Shown in pieces: positions 1 through 7,772 of a DNA stretch of 42,905 nt (the first letter of the stretch is position 1; every line of letters starts with the position of its first letter). The stretch is from contig CAYMEK010000036.1 in assembly GCA_964389305.1 (NCBI GenBank), positions 1 to 42,905 on the forward strand, written 5' to 3'. The notes beneath the pieces were generated by a model, which saw only the letters and a list, made by a program, of their open reading frames with translations, made no database searches and had not been told where the DNA came from. The DNA comes from CAYMEK01 sp964389305 (GTDB lineage Bacteria; Spirochaetota; Spirochaetia; SZUA-6; DRHE01). Position numbers and translations under genes: made by a program.

Positions 1-1637
1 ACCTGCCGCCACTGCTGCTGAAACTCCTCCTCTTCCGCCAGGGGCGCCAAGCCTTTAAGCTCTTCCAGATGGGTGAGCCACCCCTCCCCGATTCTACCGG
101 AGATGAGCCGGGCCAGACCGGGATTGCACAGCTTCAACCATCTGCGCGGGGTAATGCCGTTGGTCTTGTTGTTGAAACGTTCGGGCCACAGCTGATGGAA
201 ATCCTTGAAGACCTCGCTTTTCAGGATCTCGGTATGCAGGCCGGAAACCCCATTAACCGAGTGGCTTCCCACGATCGCCAGGTGAGCCATGCGTACCTTC
301 TTCTCCGCGCCCTCCTCGATGATCGACATCCGCCTCAGGCGCTCCTCCTCGCCGGGAAAGCGCCGGCCTACCTCCTGGAGAAAGCGGCGGTTGATCTCGA
401 ACACGATCTGCAGATGCCTGGGCAGCACGTAGCCGAACAGGCTGACCGGCCACCTCTCCAAAGCCTCCGGAAGCACCGTGTGATTGGTATAGCCAAAGCT
501 GGCCACCGTGACCGCCCAGGCCCGATCCCAGCTCAGTCCCTCCAGGTCGATCAGGATGCGCATGAGCTCCGGTATGCCCACGGCGGGGTGGGTGTCATTG
601 AGCTGAATGGCTACCTGCTCGGAGAAATCACTGAAATCGCCTTGACCGGTCTTTTTGTATCGCCGGATGATATCCTGCAGGGTGGCCGACACGAAAAAAT
701 ACTCCTGCTTCAGCCGCAGCTCCCGTCCTTCGAACACGTTGTCGTTAGGATACAACACCTTGGAGACCGTTTCCGAATGGGCCTTGTCCGACACGGCCTT
801 CTCGTAATCCCCGTGATTGAAGTAGTCCAGGTCGAACTCCCTGGTGGACTTGGCCGCCCACAGGCGCATGTTGTTCACCGTGTTGTTCCTGTACCCGGGA
901 ACCGGTGTGTCGTAGGCCATGGCCATGATCTCCTGGGTGTCCACCCACTCGAAGTGCGGTCTTCCTGCGGAGTCGCTCACTTGACTCACCTGGCCGTAGA
1001 AATAAACCGGGTACAGGTACTCGGGCCGCTCGATCTCCCAGACATTTCCGTAGCGCAGCCAGTTATCCGGGGTCTCGACCTGGGCTCCTCCACGGATTCG
1101 CTGAAAGAAGATCCCATACTCGTAGCGGATTCCGTACCCATAGGCGGGCAGAGCCAGGGTGGCCATGGAATCGAGGAAGCAGGCGGCCAGCCTCCCCAGC
1201 CCGCCGTTGCCCAACCCGGCGTCGAACTCCCTGTCTTCCAGCTTCTCCAGGCTGTAGCCCAGCTCCGACATGGCCCTGCCCACGTTTTCCTCCAGACCGA
1301 GGTTGAGGATGGCGTTTCCCAGAGTACGGCCGATCAGGAACTCCAGGGACAGGTAGTAGATTCGCTTGGCGTTCACCCGGTAGTAGCCCTGCTGGGTCTC
1401 GATCCAGCGTTCGAACAGCCGGTCTCTGATCGTCAATGCCAGGCTCTTGAAATTATCCAGCGTAGTAGCGCTGTACTCGTCCTTGGCCAGGGCAAACTCC
1501 AGGTTATGCACGAACGACTCCTTCAGGTCCTCCACATCGAGCCCGAGAAACTCATTGGTGGATGGGGTCAGCCTCGACCTTGCTCCAGGCTTACCCCCCG
1601 ACTCGCTTTTCCCGACTGATCTTTCTTTACTCGCCAT
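1..1637 (-). CDS. glgP: Glycogen phosphorylase, 3' end beyond the window
   Basis: Cytoplasmic phosphorolysis of alpha-1,4-glucan to glucose-1-phosphate. About 545 N-terminal residues are present; the reading frame is open to the left edge, so the C-terminal third, including the PLP-binding lysine, is missing. The translation carries family hallmarks: SLEFLIGRTLGNAI, GNGGLGRLAACFLDS followed by an AYGYGIRYEYGIF block, QLNDTHPAVGIPELMR, HTVLPEALERWP and NGITPRRWL. These are strongly conserved in GlgP/MalP enzymes. The start is the ATG at 1635-1637, followed by a polar N-terminal extension. It has only a weak purine-rich ribosome site (GAAGAAG). The gene begins 28 nt downstream of the PLP-enzyme gene on the same strand, so it may be read from that transcript, although the two functions look unrelated. 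Family assignment is secure. Confidence 0.96.
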   Translation of the reverse strand, partial: MASKERSVGKSESGGKPGARSRLTPSTNEFLGLDVEDLKESFVHNLEFALAKDEYSATTLDNFKSLALTIRDRLFERWIETQQGYYRVNAKRIYYLSLEFLIGRTLGNAILNLGLEENVGRAMSELGYSLEKLEDREFDAGLGNGGLGRLAACFLDSMATLALPAYGYGIRYEYGIFFQRIRGGAQVETPDNWLRYGNVWEIERPEYLYPVYFYGQVSQVSDSAGRPHFEWVDTQEIMAMAYDTPVPGYRNNTVNNMRLWAAKSTREFDLDYFNHGDYEKAVSDKAHSETVSKVLYPNDNVFEGRELRLKQEYFFVSATLQDIIRRYKKTGQGDFSDFSEQVAIQLNDTHPAVGIPELMRILIDLEGLSWDRAWAVTVASFGYTNHTVLPEALERWPVSLFGYVLPRHLQIVFEINRRFLQEVGRRFPGEEERLRRMSIIEEGAEKKVRMAHLAIVGSHSVNGVSGLHTEILKSEVFKDFHQLWPERFNNKTNGITPRRWLKLCNPGLARLISGRIGEGWLTHLEELKGLAPLAEEEEFQQQWRQ

Positions 1638-1665
1638 ACTTCTTCGTCCAATCAACCAAGCCGGC

Positions 1666-2919
1666 CTAGAGTCTAAGAAGCGCCTTAAGCGCTTTCATGG
1701 TCGGCTCGATTACGGGAGCCTCGCCCACCGCCTGGCGGGCGGCTCCGACGTCCTTCAATCCGCTTCCCGTGTTGAGCACCAGCACCGTCTCTTCCGGGCC
1801 GATCATCTCCCGGCGCAGGGCCTCCGCCAGTCCCGCGTAGGCCGCCGCAGCGGCCGGCTCGGCGAACACCCCCACCCTGCCCAGCTCCGAGATGGCGGCC
1901 AGGATCTGCTCGTCCCTGACGGTCAGGTAGGCGCCTCCGGTCTGCCTGGCGGCCCGCAGCGCCCTCAGCCCGTCGGCCGGCATATCCACCGCGATACTGT
2001 CCGCCAGAGTGCAGGAGCGAACCGGCCTGAGTTCCTCGCCGCCTTCCCGGTAAGCCCGGGCGACCGCCGCCGAGCCCTCCGCCTGGACGCCGAACAGACG
2101 GGGCGCAAAGCTCAACCAGCCCAGGGCGGCCAGATCCCGAAATCCCTTGTGCAAGCCGGAGATGATGTTTCCGTCCCCCACCGACACGAAGATGTTGAGC
2201 AGCCCGCCCTCCGGCAGCTCGAGCTGCCGGCGTTGAATCGACTCCCAGATCTCCAGGGCGGCCGTTTTCTTCCCCTCCGCAGTGAAGGGATTATAGCCGG
2301 TGTTGCGGGAGTACCAGCCCAGCTCCTGCGCCGCCTGAAGCGACAGGGCTGAAGCCTGATCGTAGCTTCCCTCCACCAGGATCACCCTGGCTCCGAAAAC
2401 GAGCATCTGAGCCAGCTTGGCCGGCGGAGCGCCGCGCGGAGCAAACACCACGGCTCGACGCTTCAGGCAGGCGGCCATGCCGGCCAGCGCGGCGCCGGCG
2501 TTGCCGGTCGAGGCGGTGACCACCACCTCCGCTCCTATCTCTCCCGCCCTGGCCACGACCAGCGAGCTGGCCCGGTCCTTGAGCGACGCGGTGGGGTTCG
2601 GCGCCTCGTCCTTGAGCCAGAAAGCCTTCAGCTTCAGCTCTCTTCTGAGCTCCGGCAGGCTGTAGACAGGCGTGCCGCCTACCCGGCGCAGGGGCGTGCC
2701 CCTCCCTCCCGGGTCCTCTACCGGAAGCAGAGGCAGGTACCGCCATTGAGACGGCTCCAACCCGGGTTCCTGCCAGTGCTGCGGACTAACTTCGTTTCGT
2801 ATCTTCCGATAGTCCAGCACCACGTCCAGACAGCCGCCGTCCCCGGGACATCGATACACGATCTCGCCAGGACCGTACTCGGCGCCGCAGAGACTGCAGC
2901 GGTACCCCAGAAAACGCAT
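1666..2919 (-). CDS. Threonine-synthase-like PLP-dependent lyase (fold type II)
   Basis: A 417-aa PLP enzyme of the threonine synthase/diaminopropionate ammonia-lyase superfamily. The N-terminus has a small zinc-ribbon-like Cys set (C8, C11, C24, C30), as in many threonine synthases. The PLP lysine is K114 in NPTASLKDRAS, followed by the phosphate/substrate loop TASTGNAGAALAG and a C-terminal NTGSGLKD. The start is the ATG at 2917-2919, which has AGGAG 8 nt upstream; extending further upstream only reads the flavin reductase gene in another frame. It lies 41 nt behind the flavin reductase-like gene as an operon. It could be a housekeeping threonine synthase. Its place divergent to ssnA/ygeY makes a lyase role in purine-derived amino acid breakdown, like E. 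coli YgeX, an attractive inference. The fold is sure; the substrate is not. Confidence 0.85.
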   Translation of the reverse strand: MRFLGYRCSLCGAEYGPGEIVYRCPGDGGCLDVVLDYRKIRNEVSPQHWQEPGLEPSQWRYLPLLPVEDPGGRGTPLRRVGGTPVYSLPELRRELKLKAFWLKDEAPNPTASLKDRASSLVVARAGEIGAEVVVTASTGNAGAALAGMAACLKRRAVVFAPRGAPPAKLAQMLVFGARVILVEGSYDQASALSLQAAQELGWYSRNTGYNPFTAEGKKTAALEIWESIQRRQLELPEGGLLNIFVSVGDGNIISGLHKGFRDLAALGWLSFAPRLFGVQAEGSAAVARAYREGGEELRPVRSCTLADSIAVDMPADGLRALRAARQTGGAYLTVRDEQILAAISELGRVGVFAEPAAAAAYAGLAEALRREMIGPEETVLVLNTGSGLKDVGAARQAVGEAPVIEPTMKALKALLRL

Positions 2920-2960
2920 CTCCTTTGCTCCTGAAAACCAGCGCCTCCGGGTCCCGGGAA

Positions 2961-3488
2961 TCAGCTCCGGAACTCCTCGGCTCCGAACACCGCCCTGATC
3001 TCTCCCAGATACAGGCGATGATAATCCTTGGCCGGGTAGTTCTCTTCGATGAAGCCGGCCAGAAAGTGCGCCGGCTTGAAGTCGTCGAAGTACATCTTCC
3101 TGCACTCGACGATAAGGTCGGCCTCCTCGAATCCGGGAGAGCCGACCCGGGTGGAGGCGATCGGCGTCAAACCGGATCCTCTTATCTTGTCCACGTCCCG
3201 TCCGGAGTGGCTGCCGCAGTACTGTAGCCTGTCCCTGCAGGACGAGGGAAAGTGACAGACCGTGAAATCAGTGTGCTTCTCCATGAACCGGTAGGTGTAG
3301 CGGGTCGGGCGCACCACCACCATCGCCATGGGCCGCTTCCACATGCAGCCCAAGCTGCCCCAGGCCACGGTCATGATATTGAACTCGCCTGAGGCGTAGT
3401 CCCCGCAGGCCAGCAGGAACCACTCGTCGTTCCAGGTCTTGTATACCGGCAGGCGAAAACTGCTGATCTCGATTTCCTGTCGCCTCAA
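2961..3488 (-). CDS. Flavin reductase-like (DIM6/NTAB) FMN-binding protein
   Basis: A 175-aa protein resembling the flavin reductase-like domain family: split-barrel FMN proteins that reduce flavin or bind it in electron transfer. Recognisable features are the early NIMTVAWGSLGCMWKRP segment, then the MVVVRPTRYTYRF strand and the DFTVCHFP segment, which match the usual order of the fold. There is no signal peptide. The start is TTG at 3486-3488, supported by a strong GGAGG 5 nt upstream; no ATG in frame fits better. It is first in a two-gene leftward unit with the PLP enzyme and diverges from ssnA across about 280 bp. Homologues of this kind often have no assigned substrate, and I cannot assign one here. 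Confidence 0.8.
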   Translation of the reverse strand: MRRQEIEISSFRLPVYKTWNDEWFLLACGDYASGEFNIMTVAWGSLGCMWKRPMAMVVVRPTRYTYRFMEKHTDFTVCHFPSSCRDRLQYCGSHSGRDVDKIRGSGLTPIASTRVGSPGFEEADLIVECRKMYFDDFKPAHFLAGFIEENYPAKDYHRLYLGEIRAVFGAEEFRS

Positions 3489-3544
3489 TGTCTCCTCCCC
3501 GCTTCACCGGAGTCTCCAAAGCTCCGGCTGGTTCCGGCTGGTAG

Positions 3545-3556
3545 TATAATATATTG
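3545..3556. promoter_or_regulatory. AT-rich -10-like box in the divergent intergenic region
   Basis: A run containing TATAAT (3545-3550) on the plus strand and TATTAT/TATACT on the minus strand stands out in very GC-rich surroundings. No good -35 lies at the right distance on either strand. Its distance to the flavin reductase TTG (about 55 nt) suits a leftward promoter better than a rightward one, which would have a leader of more than 200 nt. Confidence 0.35.
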
Positions 3557-3699
3557 TTCCGATTTAGAAAGCCCGCTCCCATTCCGCCGGCTGGAACCGC
3601 ACACCTGCGCCGCCAGCCTCTGCGCCCGTGCCGGCAGCTCCTGTGCACCTGCACCGGCAGAAGGCCGCAGGGGCGGATCATGAGGAGCTGTTCCGTTCC

Positions 3700-3729
3700 T
3701 TGACGCTGGCAGGTTTTCCAATCTATCGT
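3700..3729 (+). promoter_or_regulatory. Candidate promoter for ssnA
   Basis: TTGACG (3700-3705) and TATCGT (3724-3729) are separated by 18 bp, about 42 nt before the chosen ssnA ATG. The same -10 variant, TATCGT, occurs in the candidate promoter upstream of the gene starting at 22000. This is a prediction from sequence only. Confidence 0.4.
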
Positions 3730-3770
3730 GGGATGGGAGGCGAACACGCAAGCCCCTCAAGGTGCGACAG

Positions 3771-5225
3771 ATGAGCGCAACAGCCCCGGGTGCGATGCCC
3801 GCAGTCACAGAAATCCGCAACCTCTGGCTCTGCCCGATCCGGGAGCAGTCGGTGAAGCCCCGATTCTGCAGCCTGCTGCTGTCCGGCGGAAAGATCCGGG
3901 CAATCCGGCCGGCCGATTTCCGGGCTTTTATCGCCGGGGAAGCTTCACCTGAGGTGCGCCGAGAACCTCCTGAAGGCGGGGCCGGGCTGCCGCAACACCG
4001 GGAAACCACCGCAGGGGGTGCACGCACTCGAGCGGAGAAGACTGTTCTGGACGCCGGAGGGCGGGTGGCCACACCTGCGCTGGCCAACTTTCACGAGCAC
4101 TTCTATTCCCGCCTTTCCAAGGGATTGAGCCTGCCGGGTTCGCAGGAGGACTTCAAGAGCATCCTGGAGAGCTTCTGGTGGCGGCTCGATCGGGCCCTGG
4201 ACCGCGACATGGTGGAGGCCTGCGTCCGGCTCGGTGTGCTGGAGGCGATACGAAACGGTGTAACCTGCGTCTTCGATCACCACAGCTCTCCTTCCTTCGT
4301 GTCCGGCAGCCTGGAGCTCATCGCCGGGGTGCTCTCGGAAGCGGGTCTGCGGGGCGTGCTCTGCCTGGAGACCTCCGACCGCCACGGACAGGCGGCTGCG
4401 GCGGCGGCTTTACAGGAAAACCTGGAGTTCGGCCGCAACCATACCTCCGGCGATATCCGCTGCCTGGCCGGCCTGCACGCCCCGTTCACCCTTTCCGACC
4501 ATACCCTAGCCGGGGCCGCTTCGCTGTGCGGAGAGCTCGATATCGGCATTCATACCCACCTCGCCGAAGACCGCCTGGAGCCTGAGTACAGCCGGCAGCA
4601 CTTCGGGGTGCCTCCGGCTCTCAGGTTGAGCCGGTTCGGGCTGCTCTCGCGGCCGGGCGTTCTGGCTCACGGCGTCCACCTGAGTCCTGAGGATTTCGAG
4701 ACGATCGTCCGGGGCGCCTGCGGCCTGGCCCTCAATCCGGACTCCAACCTCAATAATGCGGTGGGGCTGGCCCGCTTCGCCGAGATTCCCGGTCGGGTGC
4801 CCGTACTTGCCGGCACCGACGGCATGCATGCCTCTCCGGCCCGGTCGCTGAAGCAGCTTTTCCTGCTTCACCGCCATCAGGGCAATGGAATCCCCGAAAG
4901 CTTTGCCTGGATACGGAGGATCTTCTTCGACCAGGTCGCTTTCCTCCGGCGTTTCTTCTCCGACTATCCCGGCCTTCAGGAGGGGGAGCGGGCCGACCTG
5001 GCGGTCTGGGACTACCGCCCCCCTTCGCCGTTGGACCAGGACACTTTCTGGGGCCACCTGGTATACGGCCTGCTGGAAAGCCCGGCCTGGAGCGTCCTGG
5101 CCGGCGGCCGGCCGCTGATGGTCGAGGGCAGGCTGCTGAGCGTGGATGCAGAGGCAACGGCCCGGGCCGCCGCCAGGCACGGAGAACGGCTTTTCGAACG
5201 ATTGGGAGCGGCGCAGCATGGCTGA
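3771..5225 (+). CDS. ssnA: SsnA-type amidohydrolase (purine/selenium-associated)
   Basis: Metal-dependent amidohydrolase/aminohydrolase, cytoplasmic. The protein resembles E. coli SsnA through most of its length: HEHFYSRLSKGL (metal ligands H108 and H110), SFWWRLDRALD, CVFDHHSSPS, LETSDRHG, GLHAPFTLSDHTL, HTHLAED, VLAHGVHLS, LNPDSNLNN and the metal-site GTDGMHASP. SsnA is known from the purine-catabolism/selenium-dependent molybdenum hydroxylase island, where its exact substrate is unsettled. The start chosen is ATG 3771, with AAGGTG 6 nt upstream; GTG 3762 and ATG 3792 are alternatives. Compared with E. coli SsnA there is an insertion of about 30 residues before the first HxH. The gene overlaps the next one by 8 nt, so translation is probably coupled. 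The family call is strong. Confidence 0.92.
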   Translation: MSATAPGAMPAVTEIRNLWLCPIREQSVKPRFCSLLLSGGKIRAIRPADFRAFIAGEASPEVRREPPEGGAGLPQHRETTAGGARTRAEKTVLDAGGRVATPALANFHEHFYSRLSKGLSLPGSQEDFKSILESFWWRLDRALDRDMVEACVRLGVLEAIRNGVTCVFDHHSSPSFVSGSLELIAGVLSEAGLRGVLCLETSDRHGQAAAAAALQENLEFGRNHTSGDIRCLAGLHAPFTLSDHTLAGAASLCGELDIGIHTHLAEDRLEPEYSRQHFGVPPALRLSRFGLLSRPGVLAHGVHLSPEDFETIVRGACGLALNPDSNLNNAVGLARFAEIPGRVPVLAGTDGMHASPARSLKQLFLLHRHQGNGIPESFAWIRRIFFDQVAFLRRFFSDYPGLQEGERADLAVWDYRPPSPLDQDTFWGHLVYGLLESPAWSVLAGGRPLMVEGRLLSVDAEATARAAARHGERLFERLGAAQHG

Positions 5226-6315
5226 GCTGAAGACCGTGGTCTGCGGTATAGAGTTCCCCAACCCGGTGTGGACCGCCGCCGGCCCCGGCGGCGCTGATGG
5301 GGATATGCTCCTGCGGGCCGCCCGCGGCGGGGCGGGAGGACTGGTAGCCAAGACCATCAGCGTGCAGGCGGCCGAAGTGCCGGCCCCCAACATCGTCTCC
5401 CCCTTCTCGGGAAGCCTGCTCAATGCGGAGCTGTGGTCCGAGCTGAGCTTCCGGCGCTTCATCGATCGGGAGCTTCCCAAAGCCCGGCAGGCGGGCGTCC
5501 CGCTCATCGCCTCGGTTGGCTACAGCGCGGAGGAGCTGGCCTTTCTGGGAAAAGAGCTGGAAAAGGCCGGAGCGGCCGATGCGGTGGAGTTCTCCATACA
5601 CTACGTGGGCAAGGAGCCGGAAACTCTGAAACGGCTGGCTTGCGCCTTGAAAGATAATGTGAGCGTCCCCGTGCTGGCCAAGCTGAGCCCCGCCGTCTCC
5701 GATCTACAAGCCGTGGTCCGCACCCTCGAGAGCATCGTGGACGGTTTCGTGGCCATCAACAGCGTGGGACCCGCCCTGGACTTCGACATCGAAACCAGGC
5801 GGCCCCTGCTGGGCAGCGCCGACGGCCGGGGCTGGCTCTCCGGAAGGGCGATCCTGCCCGTGGCCCTGCACTTCGTTGCCGCGATCGCCTCCCTCACAGA
5901 AAAGCCGGTTATCGGCGTCGGTGGAATAGGAAAGGTCGAGGATGTGGTGAAGCACCTGATGGCCGGCGCCTCGGCCGTTCAGGTCTGCAGCCTGGCGGTC
6001 CTGAAAGGACAGGAGATATACGGAAAGCTGGCCTCGGGGCTGTCCGACTGGATGGACAGCCGCGGCATCGGCCGCCTCGGCGAGATAATCGGCTTGTATC
6101 TGCGGGAGAAGCCGGCTGTCCGGCAACAGCGGGAGCGCATGTTTCCGCAGATCGACCGCCAGCTCTGCAATCTCTGCCGCCTATGCGAGCGTTCCTGCAT
6201 TCACCGGGCGATACACTTCGAGGACAAGGAGTATTTCCTGGACAGGACGCTCTGCGTGAGCTGCGGGCTGTGCTGCTCCCTGTGCCCGAGAGGGGCGCTG
6301 CGACTGGTGCCTTGA
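5218..6315 (+). CDS. Dihydroorotate dehydrogenase-like flavoprotein with two [4Fe-4S] sites
   Basis: A 365-aa protein with an N-terminal DHODH/PreA-like TIM barrel (about 1-290: NPVWTAAGPGG, LVAKTISVQA, FVAINSVGPALDFD, KPVIGVGGIGKVEDVVKHL). The C-terminal ferredoxin module has two four-Cys clusters (CNLCRLCERSC and CVSCGLCCSLCP). The layout resembles PreA of dihydropyrimidine dehydrogenase. The canonical catalytic stretch (NxSCPN-like) is replaced by FSIHYVGKEP near residue 127, so the usual active-site Cys is absent. The start is ATG 5218 inside the ssnA 3' end, with GGGAG upstream. Lying between ssnA and ygeY, it probably handles redox on a purine- or pyrimidine-derived ring, perhaps substituting for part of YgfK (inference). 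The substrate is unknown. Confidence 0.85.
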   Translation: MAELKTVVCGIEFPNPVWTAAGPGGADGDMLLRAARGGAGGLVAKTISVQAAEVPAPNIVSPFSGSLLNAELWSELSFRRFIDRELPKARQAGVPLIASVGYSAEELAFLGKELEKAGAADAVEFSIHYVGKEPETLKRLACALKDNVSVPVLAKLSPAVSDLQAVVRTLESIVDGFVAINSVGPALDFDIETRRPLLGSADGRGWLSGRAILPVALHFVAAIASLTEKPVIGVGGIGKVEDVVKHLMAGASAVQVCSLAVLKGQEIYGKLASGLSDWMDSRGIGRLGEIIGLYLREKPAVRQQRERMFPQIDRQLCNLCRLCERSCIHRAIHFEDKEYFLDRTLCVSCGLCCSLCPRGALRLVP

Positions 6316-6327
6316 GGAGAGCCTAAA

Positions 6328-6368
6328 GCCGGCCGCGGCCGAAAGGGCGATCCGGGGCCAGGGCCGGC
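6328..6368 (+). other. GC-rich intercistronic inverted repeat
   Basis: Between the DHODH-like gene and ygeY, GCCGGCC (6328-6334) pairs with GGCCGGC (6362-6368). A 12-bp palindrome (6330-6341) lies inside. No T-run follows, so it is not a typical terminator; it may be an mRNA-stability or processing hairpin. Short GC stems arise easily in such GC-rich DNA. Confidence 0.35.
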
Positions 6369-6401
6369 CGCGCTGGTCGGAAGCAATAGAAGGAGGAGGG
6401 T

Positions 6402-7685
6402 ATGGATCCCAACCTGCTGAAAACGGTTCGTGCACGCCTGGAGGGATGCAAAGAGGAGCTGGCCAACCTGTTCCAGCGCCTGATTCGCATCCAGAGCTAC
6501 AGCGGCCAGGAGAAGGAGATCGTGGAGTTCATTCTGGACACCATGCAGTACTACGGGTTCAACGAGCAGTATTCGGACGAGCTGGGCAGCGCGGTGGGAA
6601 GGATTGGGGAAGGACCGGTGAAGATACTCTACGACGCCCATATCGACACGGTGCAGGTTACGGACGAGGAAAGCTGGTCCTACCCGCCCTTCGAGGGCAG
6701 GATTGCGGACGGCAGGATCTACGGCCGGGGAGCTGTGGACGAGAAGTCGGCCATGGCCGGCTTCCTGGCCGCCGGCAAGCTGCTGCGGGCCGTATTCGGC
6801 GACCGGCCTCTTCCCTTCAGCCTCTACGTGGCCGGCTCGGTGATGGAGGAGGACTGCGACGGCTATCCCCTGCGGCACCTGATCGAGCAGGAGGGACTGC
6901 TCCCCGACTATGTCCTCCTGGGCGAGCCCACCGACCTGAAGGTGTACCGGGGCCAGCGGGGGCGGATGGAGATGCAGGTCAGCACCACCGGTAAGTCCGC
7001 CCACGGGGCCCACAACCGAAAGGGAATCAACGCCATCTACAAGATGAGCCCCATAGTTCGAGCCATCGAACGGCTGGACCGCTCCCTACCCTCGGTCGCG
7101 CCCCTCGGCCGGGGCTCGATCACCGTGTCCGACATCCGCAGCAGGGGGCCCTCCCTCTGCTCGGTCCCCGACCACTGCCGCATCCACATCGACCGGCGCC
7201 TCACCGTGAACGAGACCCGCGAAAGCGCCCTGGTCGAGGTGGAGGAGATCGTGCAGAAATGCGGCGGAGAGGCGAGCGTGACCATCCCGGAGTACGCGGG
7301 TACAAGCTGGAAGGGAACCGAGTTCACCCAGGAGGCCTACTTTCCCACCTGGATCATGGAGGAGGAGCATCCGCTGGTGGAGGCCGGCCTGGAAACCGCC
7401 CGGACCGTGCTGGGGAAAAAAGCCAAAAGCGGTTTCTGGAGCTTCTCCACCAATGGGGTGGCCACCGCCGGACGCCACCACATCCCCACGATAGGCTTCG
7501 CCGCCGGCAAGGAGGAGCTGGCCCATTCCTCCCGGGAGGAGATCGTGCTGGAGGAGCTGTTCAGGGCAACCGAGTTCTACGTCCTGTTTCCCTTCGTTCT
7601 GACCGACCGGGTGGGGCAGCGTACGCACGCGGAACCCGAACGGAGCCCGAGGAGACCGCTGTTGAGCCGTCCTGAGACTCTCTGA
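6402..7685 (+). CDS. ygeY: YgeY-type M20 peptidase/deacylase
   Basis: ArgE/DapE-family zinc amidohydrolase similar to E. coli YgeY, a purine-island protein. Seen motifs: DAHIDTV (H80, D82), GRGAVDEKSAMAG (D113), SVMEEDCDG (E149/E150), GEPTDLKVYRGQRGRMEM, SIDRRLT-like IDRRLTVNET and WSFSTNGVATAGRHHIPTIGF. The start ATG 6402 has an excellent AGGAGG 5 nt upstream. The protein is 427 aa versus 403 in E. coli. The extra 22 residues follow ...LTDRVG and look non-native (QRTHAEPERS and onward). A second copy of the gene's 3' end at 8895-8978 has TAG where this gene has CAG (7617-7619), so the original stop was probably lost here. It is third in the ssnA operon. In purine catabolism YgeY is thought to hydrolyse a ureido/carbamoyl-type intermediate. 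Confidence 0.93.
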   Translation: MDPNLLKTVRARLEGCKEELANLFQRLIRIQSYSGQEKEIVEFILDTMQYYGFNEQYSDELGSAVGRIGEGPVKILYDAHIDTVQVTDEESWSYPPFEGRIADGRIYGRGAVDEKSAMAGFLAAGKLLRAVFGDRPLPFSLYVAGSVMEEDCDGYPLRHLIEQEGLLPDYVLLGEPTDLKVYRGQRGRMEMQVSTTGKSAHGAHNRKGINAIYKMSPIVRAIERLDRSLPSVAPLGRGSITVSDIRSRGPSLCSVPDHCRIHIDRRLTVNETRESALVEVEEIVQKCGGEASVTIPEYAGTSWKGTEFTQEAYFPTWIMEEEHPLVEAGLETARTVLGKKAKSGFWSFSTNGVATAGRHHIPTIGFAAGKEELAHSSREEIVLEELFRATEFYVLFPFVLTDRVGQRTHAEPERSPRRPLLSRPETL

Positions 7686-7772
7686 GAACTCAATCCCCGA
7701 TCCAGAAAGCAGGCCAGCAATCGCGTATTCTTCCACCGCCGCACCATCGGTGCGACCATGGCGAGCAGAAGG

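Noticed and set aside
69..1619. 516-aa open frame on the plus strand opposite glycogen phosphorylase
   Set aside because: The minus strand encodes a clear GlgP over the same bases; the plus frame has no recognisable family and arises from GC-rich codon bias.
1447..2352. 301-aa plus-strand open frame across the start of glgP and the PLP gene
   Set aside because: It crosses two real minus-strand genes and shows no family features.
2920..3105. Longer N-terminus for the PLP enzyme
   Set aside because: The added residues are the flavin reductase gene in another frame, and the ATG at 2919 has a good RBS and starts at the conserved zinc ribbon.
3485..4087. 200-aa minus-strand frame over the ssnA 5' region
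   Set aside because: It overlaps the real divergent promoter region and ssnA; no family features.
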